Shown: in pieces, positions 35,675-44,539 of the stretch
Layout: each line of letters opens with the position of its first letter
Numbering within the stretch: the stretch's first letter is position 1
DNA from: Lysinibacillus_B sp036662795
GTDB lineage: Bacteria; Bacillota; Bacilli; Bacillales_A; Planococcaceae
Length of the DNA stretch: 64,000 nt
Assembly: GCF_036662795.1 (NCBI RefSeq)
Contig: NZ_JBAFWZ010000001.1
Coordinates: 248,001 to 312,000, forward strand
Reading direction: 5' to 3'
The notes under the pieces: generated by a model
What the model was told of the DNA's origin: nothing
The model's input: only the letters and a program-made list of their open reading frames with translations
Database searches by the model: none
Made by a program: the position numbers and the translations under genes

Positions 35675-36531
35675 TCATAAAAAAACGTTTAAATATGCTA
35701 AACTCTCCTGTAAAAAAGTTTGATGCTCTTCAATACCTCTTCTTTTACACCAACCAATTGCATTAAACGCATCGGTAAAGAGATAAAACGGTAAGACTTC
35801 TTGTAAATCAATAAGTGGACGAATGGACTCATAGCCTTTTTGATACGCATCCCATGTTCCGGGATATTTCATCAGAATATCACAATTAATTTTTGTAAAG
35901 TCAATTTCGGTTGCAACAATTCGGACACTTTCAAAATCAATGATGCCGACAACTTGATTTTCATGAACTAAAATATTACCTGGTCGAAAATCCATATGTA
36001 TAAAACTAGGTCCATCTGGAGATGGAAGTAATTTCACTTGACGGTCGAAATACTTCAATGATTGTTCGTATAAACAAGGATCAATCACTTCTTTTACATC
36101 TTCTGCAAAGGAATAAAATTGTCGCTCGATAAACTCAGACCATCGACCATATACATTGGAAACGGAACTTTTGAAATCCTGCTCATTTGGAATGATTGCA
36201 TGCAGCCTTGCGTGGTGTACTCCGATATCATAGGCTAAAGCTGGATCCACCTTCTCTGTAATCGGCACACCGTTGATTTCGGATAATAATAAAGCACCAG
36301 TGACATCTTCATTACCTTCCCAATAGTCTAACATTTCTGGTACAGGTAGCTCATTGCGTAATCGATTAAGTGCAGTATACTCACGTTCAAGTTTTACTTT
36401 GGAATAAGGAATTTTTATATATACCGTACGATGATCAATTAGCTTGATTTTATATACAGTAGAACTAAAAGACTCAGGAACGTTCTCGCTAACACATTCA
36501 ACTTAAATTTATCTATTACTTGTTGCAACAT
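35675..36531 (-). pseudogene. Aminoglycoside-phosphotransferase-family gene with 5' frameshift
   Basis: From ATG 36332-36334 to 35675 a 219-residue frame encodes the core of an APH/choline-kinase-like enzyme, with the catalytic HMDFRPGNIL and the metal-binding IIDFESV. The same frame is open upstream to a TAA at 36503-36505 and encodes the expected N-lobe (VPESFSSTVYKIKL, IKIPYSKVKLEREY), but without any ATG/GTG/TTG start. The remaining N-terminus (MLQQVIDKFKL) is found from ATG 36531 in another frame. A one-base indel near 36490-36505 would join them, so the gene is probably broken, or the sequence contains an error. No known drug specificity. Confidence 0.7.
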
Positions 36532-36668
36532 ATCCATTCAAAAAAAACCATTTCTGTACCGTTTATCTTCTTCACAATCTCTAACAATATAACATATATA
36601 TTCATAATTTTTGGAAGTCTTACTCCATTTAAATGGTCCGTTTGCGGGAAAATATTATTTTACCTTAA

Positions 36669-36716
36669 GAAAAAAACAGCCATACTAGATGTAACAAAAC
36701 ACCTAATCCAGCTATG
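36669..36716 (-). terminator. Terminator of the PhzF gene
   Basis: On the minus strand AGCTGGATTAGGTG pairs with CATCTAGTATGGCT with one mismatch and several wobbles, followed by TTTTTTT. Confidence 0.6.
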
Positions 36717-36753
36717 TTATTATTTCAATTTATTAGAAATTTATATTGTACAA

Positions 36754-37623
36754 TTATATTTCAACCTCTGTTTCAGACAAATTTAATGCTTTTCCGCCTA
36801 CCTTTACCTCAATAATTTCTTTCCCTTGAGTGGTTAACGCTATAACTATTTCTGAAGGTTTTTTCATAGAGTAACCTTGCTCAACAGATATATTAATAAC
36901 ATGTTCAGGTTTGATTTTACCATATTTATATAGATAACATGAAAGGGCACCATTGGATGTACCAGTTGCAGATTCTTCTGGAATTCCATATAAAGGTGCA
37001 AAATTTCTACAGTGGGCATTTGAACCCTTTAGTGATTCAAGGGTAAAAATATGATAACCAATGGTATTATATTTACTGCTGATATTTGTTACTTTTTCAA
37101 AATCTGGCTTTATAGAATTTAATATATCTAAGTTTCTAATCGGTACAAGTATATCCCTAAGGCCAGTAGATACAATTTGCACTGGTAGATCCCCGAACAT
37201 TTCATCTATAGTAATATTTAAGGAATCTGCAATTTCCTCCTTGTCTATTATTTCATAATAGCTTGGAGCATTTTGATCCATCATAATTGATAGGTCTTCC
37301 ATTACTTCTACATTTAAAATTCCAACCTTTGTTTCTTGAGAATATTTTCCTGGTTTAATATATCCTTGGCTTGAAAGTGTATAGAACACTGCTATCGTTG
37401 CATGGCCACAAATATCAACCTCTTCATTAGGTGTAAAAAATCTAACCTTGAAGTCAGCCAGGTCTGACTCCATGACAAAAGCAGTCTCACTAAAACCGAT
37501 GATACCTGCTATTTTTTTCATGTCCTCTTCTGATAGATAATCAGCGCTAAGTACCACTCCGGCAGGGTTCCCTCCCTCAATGGATTTTGCAAATGAATTT
37601 AATGTATAAACTTTTATCTTCAT
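36754..37623 (-). CDS. PhzF-family isomerase
   Basis: 289 residues. The two-domain PhzF/diaminopimelate-epimerase fold is indicated by GGNPAGVVL (about 17-25), GFSETAFV with the catalytic Glu (about 43-50), FFTPNEEVDICGHATI (about 62-77) and the second-domain motif ESATGTSNGAL. Members isomerise or epimerise diverse small molecules; the substrate is unknown. A GGAGGGATCAC ribosome binding site supports ATG. It lies 30 bases after the ornithine-cyclodeaminase-family gene and is surely co-transcribed with it. Confidence 0.88.
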   Translation of the reverse strand: MKIKVYTLNSFAKSIEGGNPAGVVLSADYLSEEDMKKIAGIIGFSETAFVMESDLADFKVRFFTPNEEVDICGHATIAVFYTLSSQGYIKPGKYSQETKVGILNVEVMEDLSIMMDQNAPSYYEIIDKEEIADSLNITIDEMFGDLPVQIVSTGLRDILVPIRNLDILNSIKPDFEKVTNISSKYNTIGYHIFTLESLKGSNAHCRNFAPLYGIPEESATGTSNGALSCYLYKYGKIKPEHVINISVEQGYSMKKPSEIVIALTTQGKEIIEVKVGGKALNLSETEVEI

Positions 37624-37653
37624 AATGTGATCCCTCCAAATTATATATCGATT

Positions 37654-38700
37654 TTATATTTGCACGATTGTCCCAATATTCATTTCTTCTGCTTTTGATA
37701 CAATATATTTTGAAACTGCAAGATCCTGCAATGCTATGCCAGTACTATCAAAAATCGTAATTTCTTCATCACTTGTACGTCCTTTTGCATTTCCAAGTAT
37801 GAATTGTCCGATTTCAGTCAAATTGTTTTTGCCTAATATACCAGCCCTTATAGCACTTTGTGTTTCTCCGACTGTCGATGCTTGTGTAATATCATCTACA
37901 TATACAGAAGCTACCTCAAAGATCTTTTCATCTATTTCCTGTTTTCCAGTCATGTCTGCCCCCACACAGCTGAAATGTATGCCTGGCTTAATCCACTCCT
38001 TAAAAATCAGTGGTTTTTGCGAAGGCGTTATTGTAATTACTGCATCGGTTTCTTCCAAAGCTTTCACTGGATTTTCTACAGCTACAAACTGAACTGACTC
38101 AATTCTTTGTTTCCAGCTCTTATTATAAGTATCTTTGATATCATTTTTGATTTTTTCTAGTTCCGTCTTTATTGAATGCTGTAATTTTGATGCATTTTCA
38201 TATTTTACGGGGTCATATATATATACTTTGTTGATTGTCTGAACTTGAGATAGAGTGGCTGCTATTTGAAAAATCGCCTGAACTCCTGTACCAACAATCA
38301 TTAGTGTTTTTGAATCTTGTTTTGACAGGTGTTTCACGCCTATTGAACCTGCTGCTCCAGTACGCATTCCTGTCAAATAACTTGCGTTGATCATTGCCTT
38401 AGGAAATCCATTCTTCAAATCAAATAACATATTCATCCCTGTTATAGCTAGAAGTCCTTGATTTTTATTATCACCAAACCATGAAACGAGTTTTAATCCA
38501 AACACATCTTCTTCATTAAGCATCCCTGATTTAATATCCATTTCTGCTCTACCCTCAAAAATCACCTCAGATACCATGGAGAATAGTCTCGCCTGATTGT
38601 TGGCTTTAAGTGCATAGGCTTTTTCTACACATGCTACTGTATTCTTGATATCAAGAATGTTCTTAATATCAGTATCACTTAGAATTCTTATTGGTACCAT
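37654..38700 (-). CDS. Ornithine cyclodeaminase / mu-crystallin family enzyme
   Basis: 348 residues from ATG 38700 (AAGGAG is ten bases away; the ATG at 38709 is too close to it). The NAD-binding motif reads LMIVGTGVQAIFQ (about 127-139), and the family segments LTGMRTGAAGSIGVKHLS and GIHFSCVGADMTGKQEID are present. Members act on ornithine, alanine, opine-like or N-substituted amino acids. Pairing with PhzF and a PLP-type MocR regulator suggests a small amino-acid conversion or catabolism pathway; the substrate is not known. Confidence 0.87.
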   Translation of the reverse strand: MVPIRILSDTDIKNILDIKNTVACVEKAYALKANNQARLFSMVSEVIFEGRAEMDIKSGMLNEEDVFGLKLVSWFGDNKNQGLLAITGMNMLFDLKNGFPKAMINASYLTGMRTGAAGSIGVKHLSKQDSKTLMIVGTGVQAIFQIAATLSQVQTINKVYIYDPVKYENASKLQHSIKTELEKIKNDIKDTYNKSWKQRIESVQFVAVENPVKALEETDAVITITPSQKPLIFKEWIKPGIHFSCVGADMTGKQEIDEKIFEVASVYVDDITQASTVGETQSAIRAGILGKNNLTEIGQFILGNAKGRTSDEEITIFDSTGIALQDLAVSKYIVSKAEEMNIGTIVQI

Positions 38701-38779
38701 AGTTATCATTCTCCTTTAAAATTTCAATATCTGTTAAAGTAATTGTATTTGAACAACAACAAAAAGTCTCCAACCATTC

Positions 38780-38820
38780 TTGGTTGTTATTTAACCAACC
38801 AAATGATAAAGTACAAGTAC
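38780..38820. promoter_or_regulatory. Candidate MocR operator region
   Basis: The 140-base divergent spacer contains an inverted repeat TTGGTT...AACCAA (38780-38802) and the symmetric GTACAAGTAC (38811-38820). Divergent MocR regulators usually bind such spacers and control both directions; binding here is inference. Confidence 0.45.
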
Positions 38821-38840
38821 TATGATTTTGGAGGAATTTC

Positions 38841-40292
38841 ATGTTAGATATCAACTGGAGACCTGATAGAAATAATCCTACTCGATTGAATTTACAGATT
38901 GTTAACTTCATTAAGGACAAAATAGCAACTGGAGAATGGCCGGTTGGTTTCAAATTGCCAAGTCAGCGGGCACTTTCTGAAATTTTCAGTGTAAACAGAA
39001 GTACCGTAGTATCTGCCCTTGAAGAGCTGGCAGCTGAAGGCCTTATTAGTGGTAATGCTGGTGGTGGTACAAAAGTAATAAACAATACATGGACATTAAT
39101 GTCCATTAATCAATCACATAATTGGCTTCCCTATATATCTTCTGGATTACATCAATCAAATCAAAATATAATGCAGCAGATCAATCAGGCTGAATTCCAA
39201 CCTGATATCATCCGAATGGGGTCCTGCGAACCTTCCCCTGAATTAATACCTAACAAAATGATTCAGGGCGTACTAAAAAAACTGTCTAAGTCTACGGGAT
39301 CGCTGGGTTATGAAGAACCAAAAGGAAATATCCATCTAAGAAGAGAGGTATGCACATACCTAAAAACAATAGGAATACAAGCTGATCCATCCTCAGTTTT
39401 GATTACCTCTGGTGTTTTGCAGGCACTGCAGCTTATTTCCCTTGGCCTTTTGCACACGAACTCAGTAGTATATGTTGAAAAGCCATCCTACCTATACTCT
39501 CTTAGAACCTTTCAATCCTTAGGAATGCAGCTTTCGGGAATTAAGCTGGATGAAGAAGGCATAGAAATAAAAGAATTGATTAATCGACATAGGCGGAGAA
39601 AAGGAGCAATGCTTTTTACAATACCTACTTTTCAAAATCCTACCGGAAGCGTCATGTCACTTGAAAGAAGAAAAACGCTTGTTGATGCGTGTGATAGGGA
39701 ACGTTTGCCTATTATCGAGGATGATGTATATAGGGAGCTTTGGTTTGATGAACAACCTCCACAGCCAATAAAGGCATTTGATAACAATGGACTTGTATTA
39801 TACACTGGTGGGATATCGAAAAATTTAAGTCCTGGTCTTAGGATTGGATGGATTGTTGGATCAGAAAAAGTCATTGAAAGATTGGCAGATATAAAAATGC
39901 AAACTGATTATGGAACCAGCTCACTCTCCCAGAGTGTAACCACAGAACTATTCTCTAGTGGTCTTTATTATCAGCATAACGATATAATGAGGAAAAATGT
40001 TAAGCTCCGAAGAGATGTTGCTCTTGAAGCATTAAAGAAATATTTTACCGGCATCGGTACATGGAACATTCCTAGGGGCGGATATTTCATCTGGCTTAAG
40101 TTAAATGAAGGTATATCCATGTACCAGCTTTTTACTAAAGCCTTAAGTCGGAAAATACTTGTTCACCCTGGAGATTTGTATGAGTTTCACTCTGATCAAT
40201 ATTTAAGAATTTCTTATTCTTATGCATCCTTAAATGAAATTGACTACGGAATTAAAACTCTTTCAGAATTGGTAGCAGAACAAATTTTTTAA
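38841..40292 (+). CDS. MocR/PdxR-type regulator (GntR fused to aminotransferase fold)
   Basis: 483 residues. The N-terminal GntR winged helix (about 12-80) has LPSQRALSEIFSVNRSTVVSALEEL; the C-terminal fold type I aminotransferase domain has GGISKNLSPGLRIGW with the PLP-binding Lys and EDDVYRELWF. The family senses PLP or amino acids and often activates the divergent enzyme genes. Divergent from the OCD-PhzF pair, which makes those its likely targets. GGAGG lies 6 bases before ATG 38841. Confidence 0.9.
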   Translation: MLDINWRPDRNNPTRLNLQIVNFIKDKIATGEWPVGFKLPSQRALSEIFSVNRSTVVSALEELAAEGLISGNAGGGTKVINNTWTLMSINQSHNWLPYISSGLHQSNQNIMQQINQAEFQPDIIRMGSCEPSPELIPNKMIQGVLKKLSKSTGSLGYEEPKGNIHLRREVCTYLKTIGIQADPSSVLITSGVLQALQLISLGLLHTNSVVYVEKPSYLYSLRTFQSLGMQLSGIKLDEEGIEIKELINRHRRRKGAMLFTIPTFQNPTGSVMSLERRKTLVDACDRERLPIIEDDVYRELWFDEQPPQPIKAFDNNGLVLYTGGISKNLSPGLRIGWIVGSEKVIERLADIKMQTDYGTSSLSQSVTTELFSSGLYYQHNDIMRKNVKLRRDVALEALKKYFTGIGTWNIPRGGYFIWLKLNEGISMYQLFTKALSRKILVHPGDLYEFHSDQYLRISYSYASLNEIDYGIKTLSELVAEQIF

Positions 40293-40495
40293 GTTTTATT
40301 TATATAGAGATTTAAATATTGTAGATAATTATAAAAATGAATATTGAATTACCACTGTATGAGATTCGAAAGCATCATCAACTCCTCTAGTTCCCGAAGT
40401 TTTGAATCATTAATTTCTTTGATGTTGCTACCAACTAATTTGACTAAACTATCCACAAAATCATTTCATGATAATAAAAAAGTAGATAAGGAGAA

Positions 40496-40603
40496 ATGTT
40501 TCTAGCTTTAATTGATTATCTACAGCATGAGTTGAATATCGAACATGCACATGTAAATATTAAGTATGATAATGATAATGGAATATGGGAAAAAGAATTT
40601 TAA
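40496..40603 (+). CDS. Possible 35-residue protein or C-terminal remnant
   Basis: MFLALIDYLQHELNIEHAHV... ends in DNDNGIWEKEF. The AAGGAG upstream is only two bases from the ATG, which is too close for good initiation. A clean terminator follows nine bases after the stop, which suggests that a real gene ends here; it may be the 3' remnant of a longer gene. Confidence 0.35.
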   Translation: MFLALIDYLQHELNIEHAHVNIKYDNDNGIWEKEF

Positions 40604-40611
40604 AATGTTGT

Positions 40612-40648
40612 ATAAGTCACATCTATATTGTTGTGACTTATTTTTTTA
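40612..40648 (+). terminator. Terminator after the small ORF
   Basis: ATAAGTCACA pairs with TGTGACTTAT, followed by TTTTTT. Confidence 0.75.
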
Positions 40649-40688
40649 TGTTGCATATTTCATGGATCGGAGATGGAAAAGTCTAACT

Positions 40689-40727
40689 AAAAAGAACTAG
40701 CAAACTCAATCATTTGCCAGTTCTTTT
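40689..40727. terminator. Terminator of the YhgE-type permease gene
   Basis: AAAAAGAACT-GCAAA and TTTGC-AGTTCTTTTT arms with one mismatch; T-runs on both strands. Confidence 0.75.
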
Positions 40728-40748
40728 TATAATCTGTTCCTTAGTAAA

Positions 40749-41945
40749 CTATGTTAAATGTTCTATAATTTCTTCGCTGCTTTCAGATTTAAACTTTAAT
40801 GCTGAAGCTAGAAGGAGTAAAATACTTACCGTTCCAATCCAAGTAAGAGCTGATAATGATGCGTTCCAGGTAAGGCCTTCCCCAAAGAACAACAATTCTC
40901 GTAAACCTTCAACCATAAAACGCATTGGCAGCCAGGAGTAGATCCAATCACGATAAAAGGATGACATCATCTCTGGAGCTAATGCAATCAATGGTCCCCC
41001 GAAAAATAACAATAAAGCAAAAATCGCCACTCCTTTTATCCCTAACCATGACAGAACCGCTGAAATTAATAAAAAGAAGCTAAAGGCTGTAATCGATAAA
41101 AATAGCGCTGTATCGAAATAAGTAGGAATGTTGATACCTACCACTTCATTAACTATCCAAGTAAGTCCAAATCCTACAAAGAGAGCAACAATGGCCCCAA
41201 CTAATATTTGCCCAACTTTTGTAGCTAAATATTCTTTTCGATTGTTAAGTGACAATTTGTTTGCTGCAATAAAGACAAAAGCTGCACTAATCATTATTGC
41301 CATCCATAGTGGTTGGAATAATGATACAGGAGCATTACCATTTGCGCTCTTTTCCCCTACTTCATTAATATTTGTTACTTTTTTTGAAACAGGATTTACT
41401 AAAGTAGATGCCTGTTCTACCGTTAAAGTTCCTCCTTGCGCTTCAATTCCTGATAATAGTTGGGTACGAACTGTATTATTCATATTGTCCACTACACCAT
41501 TTAGAATTTGTCCTGCCATTGTTGAAGCAACCATATTCATTCCTTGATTAATATAAATCTGAACCTCTGGTGTGTCTGCTTCAGGTGACAGCTGAGAGGC
41601 TTGTTTGACACTAAAATCCTTAGGAATGACTAATGCAGCATAGTATTTTTTTGTATTTAGCCCCTCCTGTACTTCTTCATTAGATTTTACAACAACCCAC
41701 TTTACTGCAGACTCTTCCCCTTTTTGGGTTTTAGAAGTAGCTTGTATCCCTTCAACAATTGTTTTCCCCACATTCAATTTTGCTTGATTAGGAATTTCTA
41801 CGCCCCAATCCTCGTTAACAATTGCAATCGGTAAATTTTCTGGCTTTGGCTGGACCGATGGAAATAAGGTTAAAGAAAAAATAAACACAACGATTAATGC
41901 GAGAATCGGTGCAATCCATACTAGCTTATTTTTGAACATTTTCAT
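40749..41945 (-). CDS. ABC-2 type membrane protein, YhgE/Pip-like
   Basis: 398 residues. One N-terminal helix (about 9-28), an extracytoplasmic domain of about 180 residues (LPIAIVNEDWGVEIP, YYAALVIPKDFS), then five to six helices in the C-terminal half. This is the YhgE/Pip and ABC-2 permease architecture; members act in export or toxin-type secretion, and no ATPase is adjacent. GAGGAG precedes ATG. It is divergent from a TetR regulator, which probably controls it, as for many solvent or drug efflux systems. Confidence 0.78.
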   Translation of the reverse strand: MKMFKNKLVWIAPILALIVVFIFSLTLFPSVQPKPENLPIAIVNEDWGVEIPNQAKLNVGKTIVEGIQATSKTQKGEESAVKWVVVKSNEEVQEGLNTKKYYAALVIPKDFSVKQASQLSPEADTPEVQIYINQGMNMVASTMAGQILNGVVDNMNNTVRTQLLSGIEAQGGTLTVEQASTLVNPVSKKVTNINEVGEKSANGNAPVSLFQPLWMAIMISAAFVFIAANKLSLNNRKEYLATKVGQILVGAIVALFVGFGLTWIVNEVVGINIPTYFDTALFLSITAFSFFLLISAVLSWLGIKGVAIFALLLFFGGPLIALAPEMMSSFYRDWIYSWLPMRFMVEGLRELLFFGEGLTWNASLSALTWIGTVSILLLLASALKFKSESSEEIIEHLT

Positions 41946-41976
41946 CTATCTCTCCTCTTTTCGAGTTATAATAATG

Positions 41977-41990
41977 AACAACCTGTTGTT
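41977..41990. promoter_or_regulatory. Candidate TetR operator
   Basis: AACAAC-CT-GTTGTT is a perfect inverted repeat 32 bases upstream of the permease start in the TetR-permease spacer. A weaker GTGTT-N8-AACAC lies near 42052-42069. Confidence 0.5.
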
Positions 41991-42108
41991 TATTACAACT
42001 TGAATTATAGATAGGAATAAATAGTCATTCAATAAGCAAAAACGGAGAAAGTGTTGTTTACGGAACACAATTCAAGAATGTGTCCGATTAAATTTTGGAG
42101 GATCCTGT

Positions 42109-42723
42109 ATGCGAGAAAATTTCACAGATCTACGTGTAGTACGAACGATTGAGGCTATTAAAGAAGCATTGGTAGAACTAATTGAAGAAAAAGGCTTTGA
42201 ATCAATTACAGTGAAGGATATTACATCAAAAGCAAAAATCAATAGAGGCACTTTTTACGCACATTACCGAGATAAGTATGATTTAATGAATCGTTATCAA
42301 GATGAACTCATGGGAGTAATGACCAATAATGTAAAACATAATTTATCAAAGTTGCTCACTGATCTTAGTACGAATAGTACGAACAAAATCCCAATAGAAA
42401 TGACTGTACTAATTTGTGATTTTTTAGATCGGAACAGAAGATTTATGAAAGCCGTATTAGGACCAAAAGGAGATATATCATTTCAAACAAAATTAAAAAA
42501 TTTCATCTCTAAAGCACTACTCGAAAATTACGGTAGTATAGTAGCACAAGAAAAATTACTTGTTCCGGAAGAATATTTAATTACTTATATAGCTTCTGCA
42601 CATATTGGTATCATTCAACAATGGTTGCTTGAGGAAAAAAAAGAATCTTCACAGGAAATCTCTGAAATCTTATTAACTATCACACTGAATGGCCCGTTTG
42701 TTGCTGCAGGATTAAAAAAATAA
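42109..42723 (+). CDS. TetR-family transcriptional regulator
   Basis: 204 residues. N-terminal helix-turn-helix: ITVKDITSKAKINRGTFYAHYRDKYDL (about 38-64, shown in part). The C-terminal domain is of the type seen in regulators of YhgE/Pip-like permeases. It is divergent from the permease gene and probably represses it; the ligand is unknown. GGAGG lies 8 bases before ATG. Confidence 0.88.
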   Translation: MRENFTDLRVVRTIEAIKEALVELIEEKGFESITVKDITSKAKINRGTFYAHYRDKYDLMNRYQDELMGVMTNNVKHNLSKLLTDLSTNSTNKIPIEMTVLICDFLDRNRRFMKAVLGPKGDISFQTKLKNFISKALLENYGSIVAQEKLLVPEEYLITYIASAHIGIIQQWLLEEKKESSQEISEILLTITLNGPFVAAGLKK

Positions 42724-42883
42724 AAACGTTTTATCTTATTTGCTTATTATTCGTGTTTTGTGAGTTTATTATAGTGTCCAGCCTGTGGATGTTTCGCATT
42801 CACGTTATAAAAAGGCGAATATTGTAGTTTTAATTTAATTATATTGTTCGTTAAATGTTCATGTTATTTTTAATCAATATCGT

Positions 42884-43411
42884 TTAAATTTTACTAAAAT
42901 CCCATTTCCCTATAATTTCATAACCATTACCCCAGCCTTTAGGTTTTATGACAATCCCAGTTAAATAAGGTACGTCACCTAACATTACTTCTTTAGGAAA
43001 ACTGTGGCCAATAATTATCCTATTTTGTCCAATGGCTGGTGGCAGTTCAAGTAATGATTTCGTGTCACGAATGATCGCACTCCGCTCAACATCAGAAATT
43101 GTCACTTCTCCACTGAGAGCAACAACTCCTGCCAATGAATAATTAATGCAAATATTCTTATTCGGAAAAGCGATCCTTGCTGTGTTTATTGCTCTACAAA
43201 ACGGACTTGAAATAATAGTGGCTTCGACTGGAATTCCTTTATTGCTAAAGACAGTTCCAATAATCCTAGCCTGCCACCTTCCAGTCTCACTTAAATTCCT
43301 TTGGGTCTGACAATCCGAAAAAATAACTGTAGGATAATCTTTTCCGATCGTTGCTTCACCATGTCTAAAATAGACAATAAAACCACCATTCAGAAGCATG
43401 TTAAACTTCAT
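42884..43411 (-). CDS. Histidine phosphatase superfamily protein
   Basis: 175 residues from ATG 43411, which has a GGAGGATTCT ribosome binding site; a longer frame without one is open to 43444. The catalytic RHG motif is present (VYFRHGEAT), as are the second Arg region SSPFCRAINTA and the C-terminal catalytic His in IIIGHSFP. Substrate unknown. Single gene. Confidence 0.8.
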   Translation of the reverse strand: MKFNMLLNGGFIVYFRHGEATIGKDYPTVIFSDCQTQRNLSETGRWQARIIGTVFSNKGIPVEATIISSPFCRAINTARIAFPNKNICINYSLAGVVALSGEVTISDVERSAIIRDTKSLLELPPAIGQNRIIIGHSFPKEVMLGDVPYLTGIVIKPKGWGNGYEIIGKWDFSKI

Positions 43412-43518
43412 AGAATCCTCCAATCCTATCGTAATAATGTTCAATGATAAGCTAGTCTATTGGATTTCATTTAAAAATGTTACTAATTCCTAAAGATGAC
43501 TTGTGTCAATAATAAATA

Positions 43519-43552
43519 CCAGGTACAAACCCATATAAAGGTCTGCACCTGG
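43519..43552 (-). terminator. Terminator of the Dph6-like gene
   Basis: On the minus strand CCAGGTGCAGACC pairs with GGTTTGTACCTGG (two G-U wobbles). The following tract is A/T-rich, not a pure T-run. Confidence 0.6.
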
Positions 43553-43575
43553 CATAATTTCTAAAAAATATAGTC

Positions 43576-44262
43576 TTAAAGGAGCTCCAATCGCATAAAA
43601 GCGTATTCTCCGTCTCTCAAAATCTCACATTTACGAACAGGAATAGGCTGTTTGAAGATCGGGCCATCGATTACGGTCGTATGGAATTCTCCACCTTCTC
43701 CGCACGGGTCAATGCCACGCGCTACGAGCTCCTGCACGTACTCATGAGTTAACGTTCGCCCCAAGTCATCTTCTCGCATGCCTAAGGACAAATTAACAGT
43801 AACTAGAATCGTTTGGAATCCTAGATTTATGAATTCTTCCACCGTTTCACGATGATCCATTTCCCATAAGGGCATGCCCAACTTCAAACCAGCATTCTTT
43901 GCTACTTTGTCATGCCAACAACCATGAGCAGGAGTATCTAAATCACCTGTTACTAACACCTCAGCACCTTGATTTTTCGCTTTTTTTAGAAGGCTCATAA
44001 ATACTTCCTCATAATCCTCCCAGCTTGAAGCGGCAGTATATACTGGCAGACCGATAGATGTAGCTTGTGCACGAATAAGCTCTGGAGGCATACCATGGGA
44101 CCTAGAGCGCTCACCCTCTTCTTCTAGCATAACAATCAGCCCAACTGCCTCACCGACCTTCATCGCTTTATAAAGAGCTAATACACTATCCTTCCCACCA
44201 CTAAAGGAAGCAATAAATTTTCGGCCGCGCGCATTCGTTTTCCATTCTGTTCCGTCTGTCAT
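43576..44262 (-). CDS. Dph6-related ATP pyrophosphatase (diphthine-ammonia-ligase-like)
   Basis: 228 residues. PP-loop SGGKDS at about 20-25 binds ATP for adenylation; GDLDTPAHGCWHDKVAKNAGL and GMREDDLGRTL fit the family, as does DPCGEGGEFHT. Archaeal and eukaryotic relatives amidate diphthine on EF2, which bacteria lack, so the bacterial substrate is different and unknown. Single gene. Confidence 0.82.
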   Translation of the reverse strand: MTDGTEWKTNARGRKFIASFSGGKDSVLALYKAMKVGEAVGLIVMLEEEGERSRSHGMPPELIRAQATSIGLPVYTAASSWEDYEEVFMSLLKKAKNQGAEVLVTGDLDTPAHGCWHDKVAKNAGLKLGMPLWEMDHRETVEEFINLGFQTILVTVNLSLGMREDDLGRTLTHEYVQELVARGIDPCGEGGEFHTTVIDGPIFKQPIPVRKCEILRDGEYAFMRLELL

Positions 44263-44481
44263 ACATATCTTTCCCCTCTACTATAAAAACCTATGTTTAT
44301 TCGATTTTATCACGAATTGGTAATAGTAAGGTCATATTTATGGCAGATGAATAACAAAATTTCGTAAAAATATGTGGAAACGGTTCTCACATATTATAGG
44401 AGGCTATTGAAAGTTATGATACACGAGCAATTTTGAAATTTTCATCACTATTATTGAGAATAGCGGCTGATAGAACGAACT

Positions 44482-44524
44482 AAAACCTAATTTCTCATGC
44501 AATATACAGAGAAATTAGGTTTTA
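44482..44524. terminator. Terminator of the TDT transporter gene
   Basis: AAAACCTAATTTCTC pairs perfectly with GAGAAATTAGGTTTT over 15 bp. It works on the minus strand and may work on the plus strand. Confidence 0.85.
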
Positions 44525-44539
44525 TAAATTCGGATTATC

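Larger units (their letters stand above)
40293..40748. other. Intergenic region after the MocR gene
   Basis: About 455 bases. It holds a possible small ORF with its own terminator (40496-40647) and a bidirectional terminator (40689-40727). The first 200 bases show nothing recognisable. Confidence 0.5.

Noticed and set aside
36520..36786. 88-codon plus-strand frame overlapping the phosphotransferase and PhzF ends
   Set aside because: No ribosome binding site, biased Phe/Ile/Tyr composition, overlaps terminator and antisense genes.
38675..38953. 92-codon minus-strand frame in the MocR spacer
   Set aside because: Overlaps the MocR start and the divergent promoter region; no start signal.
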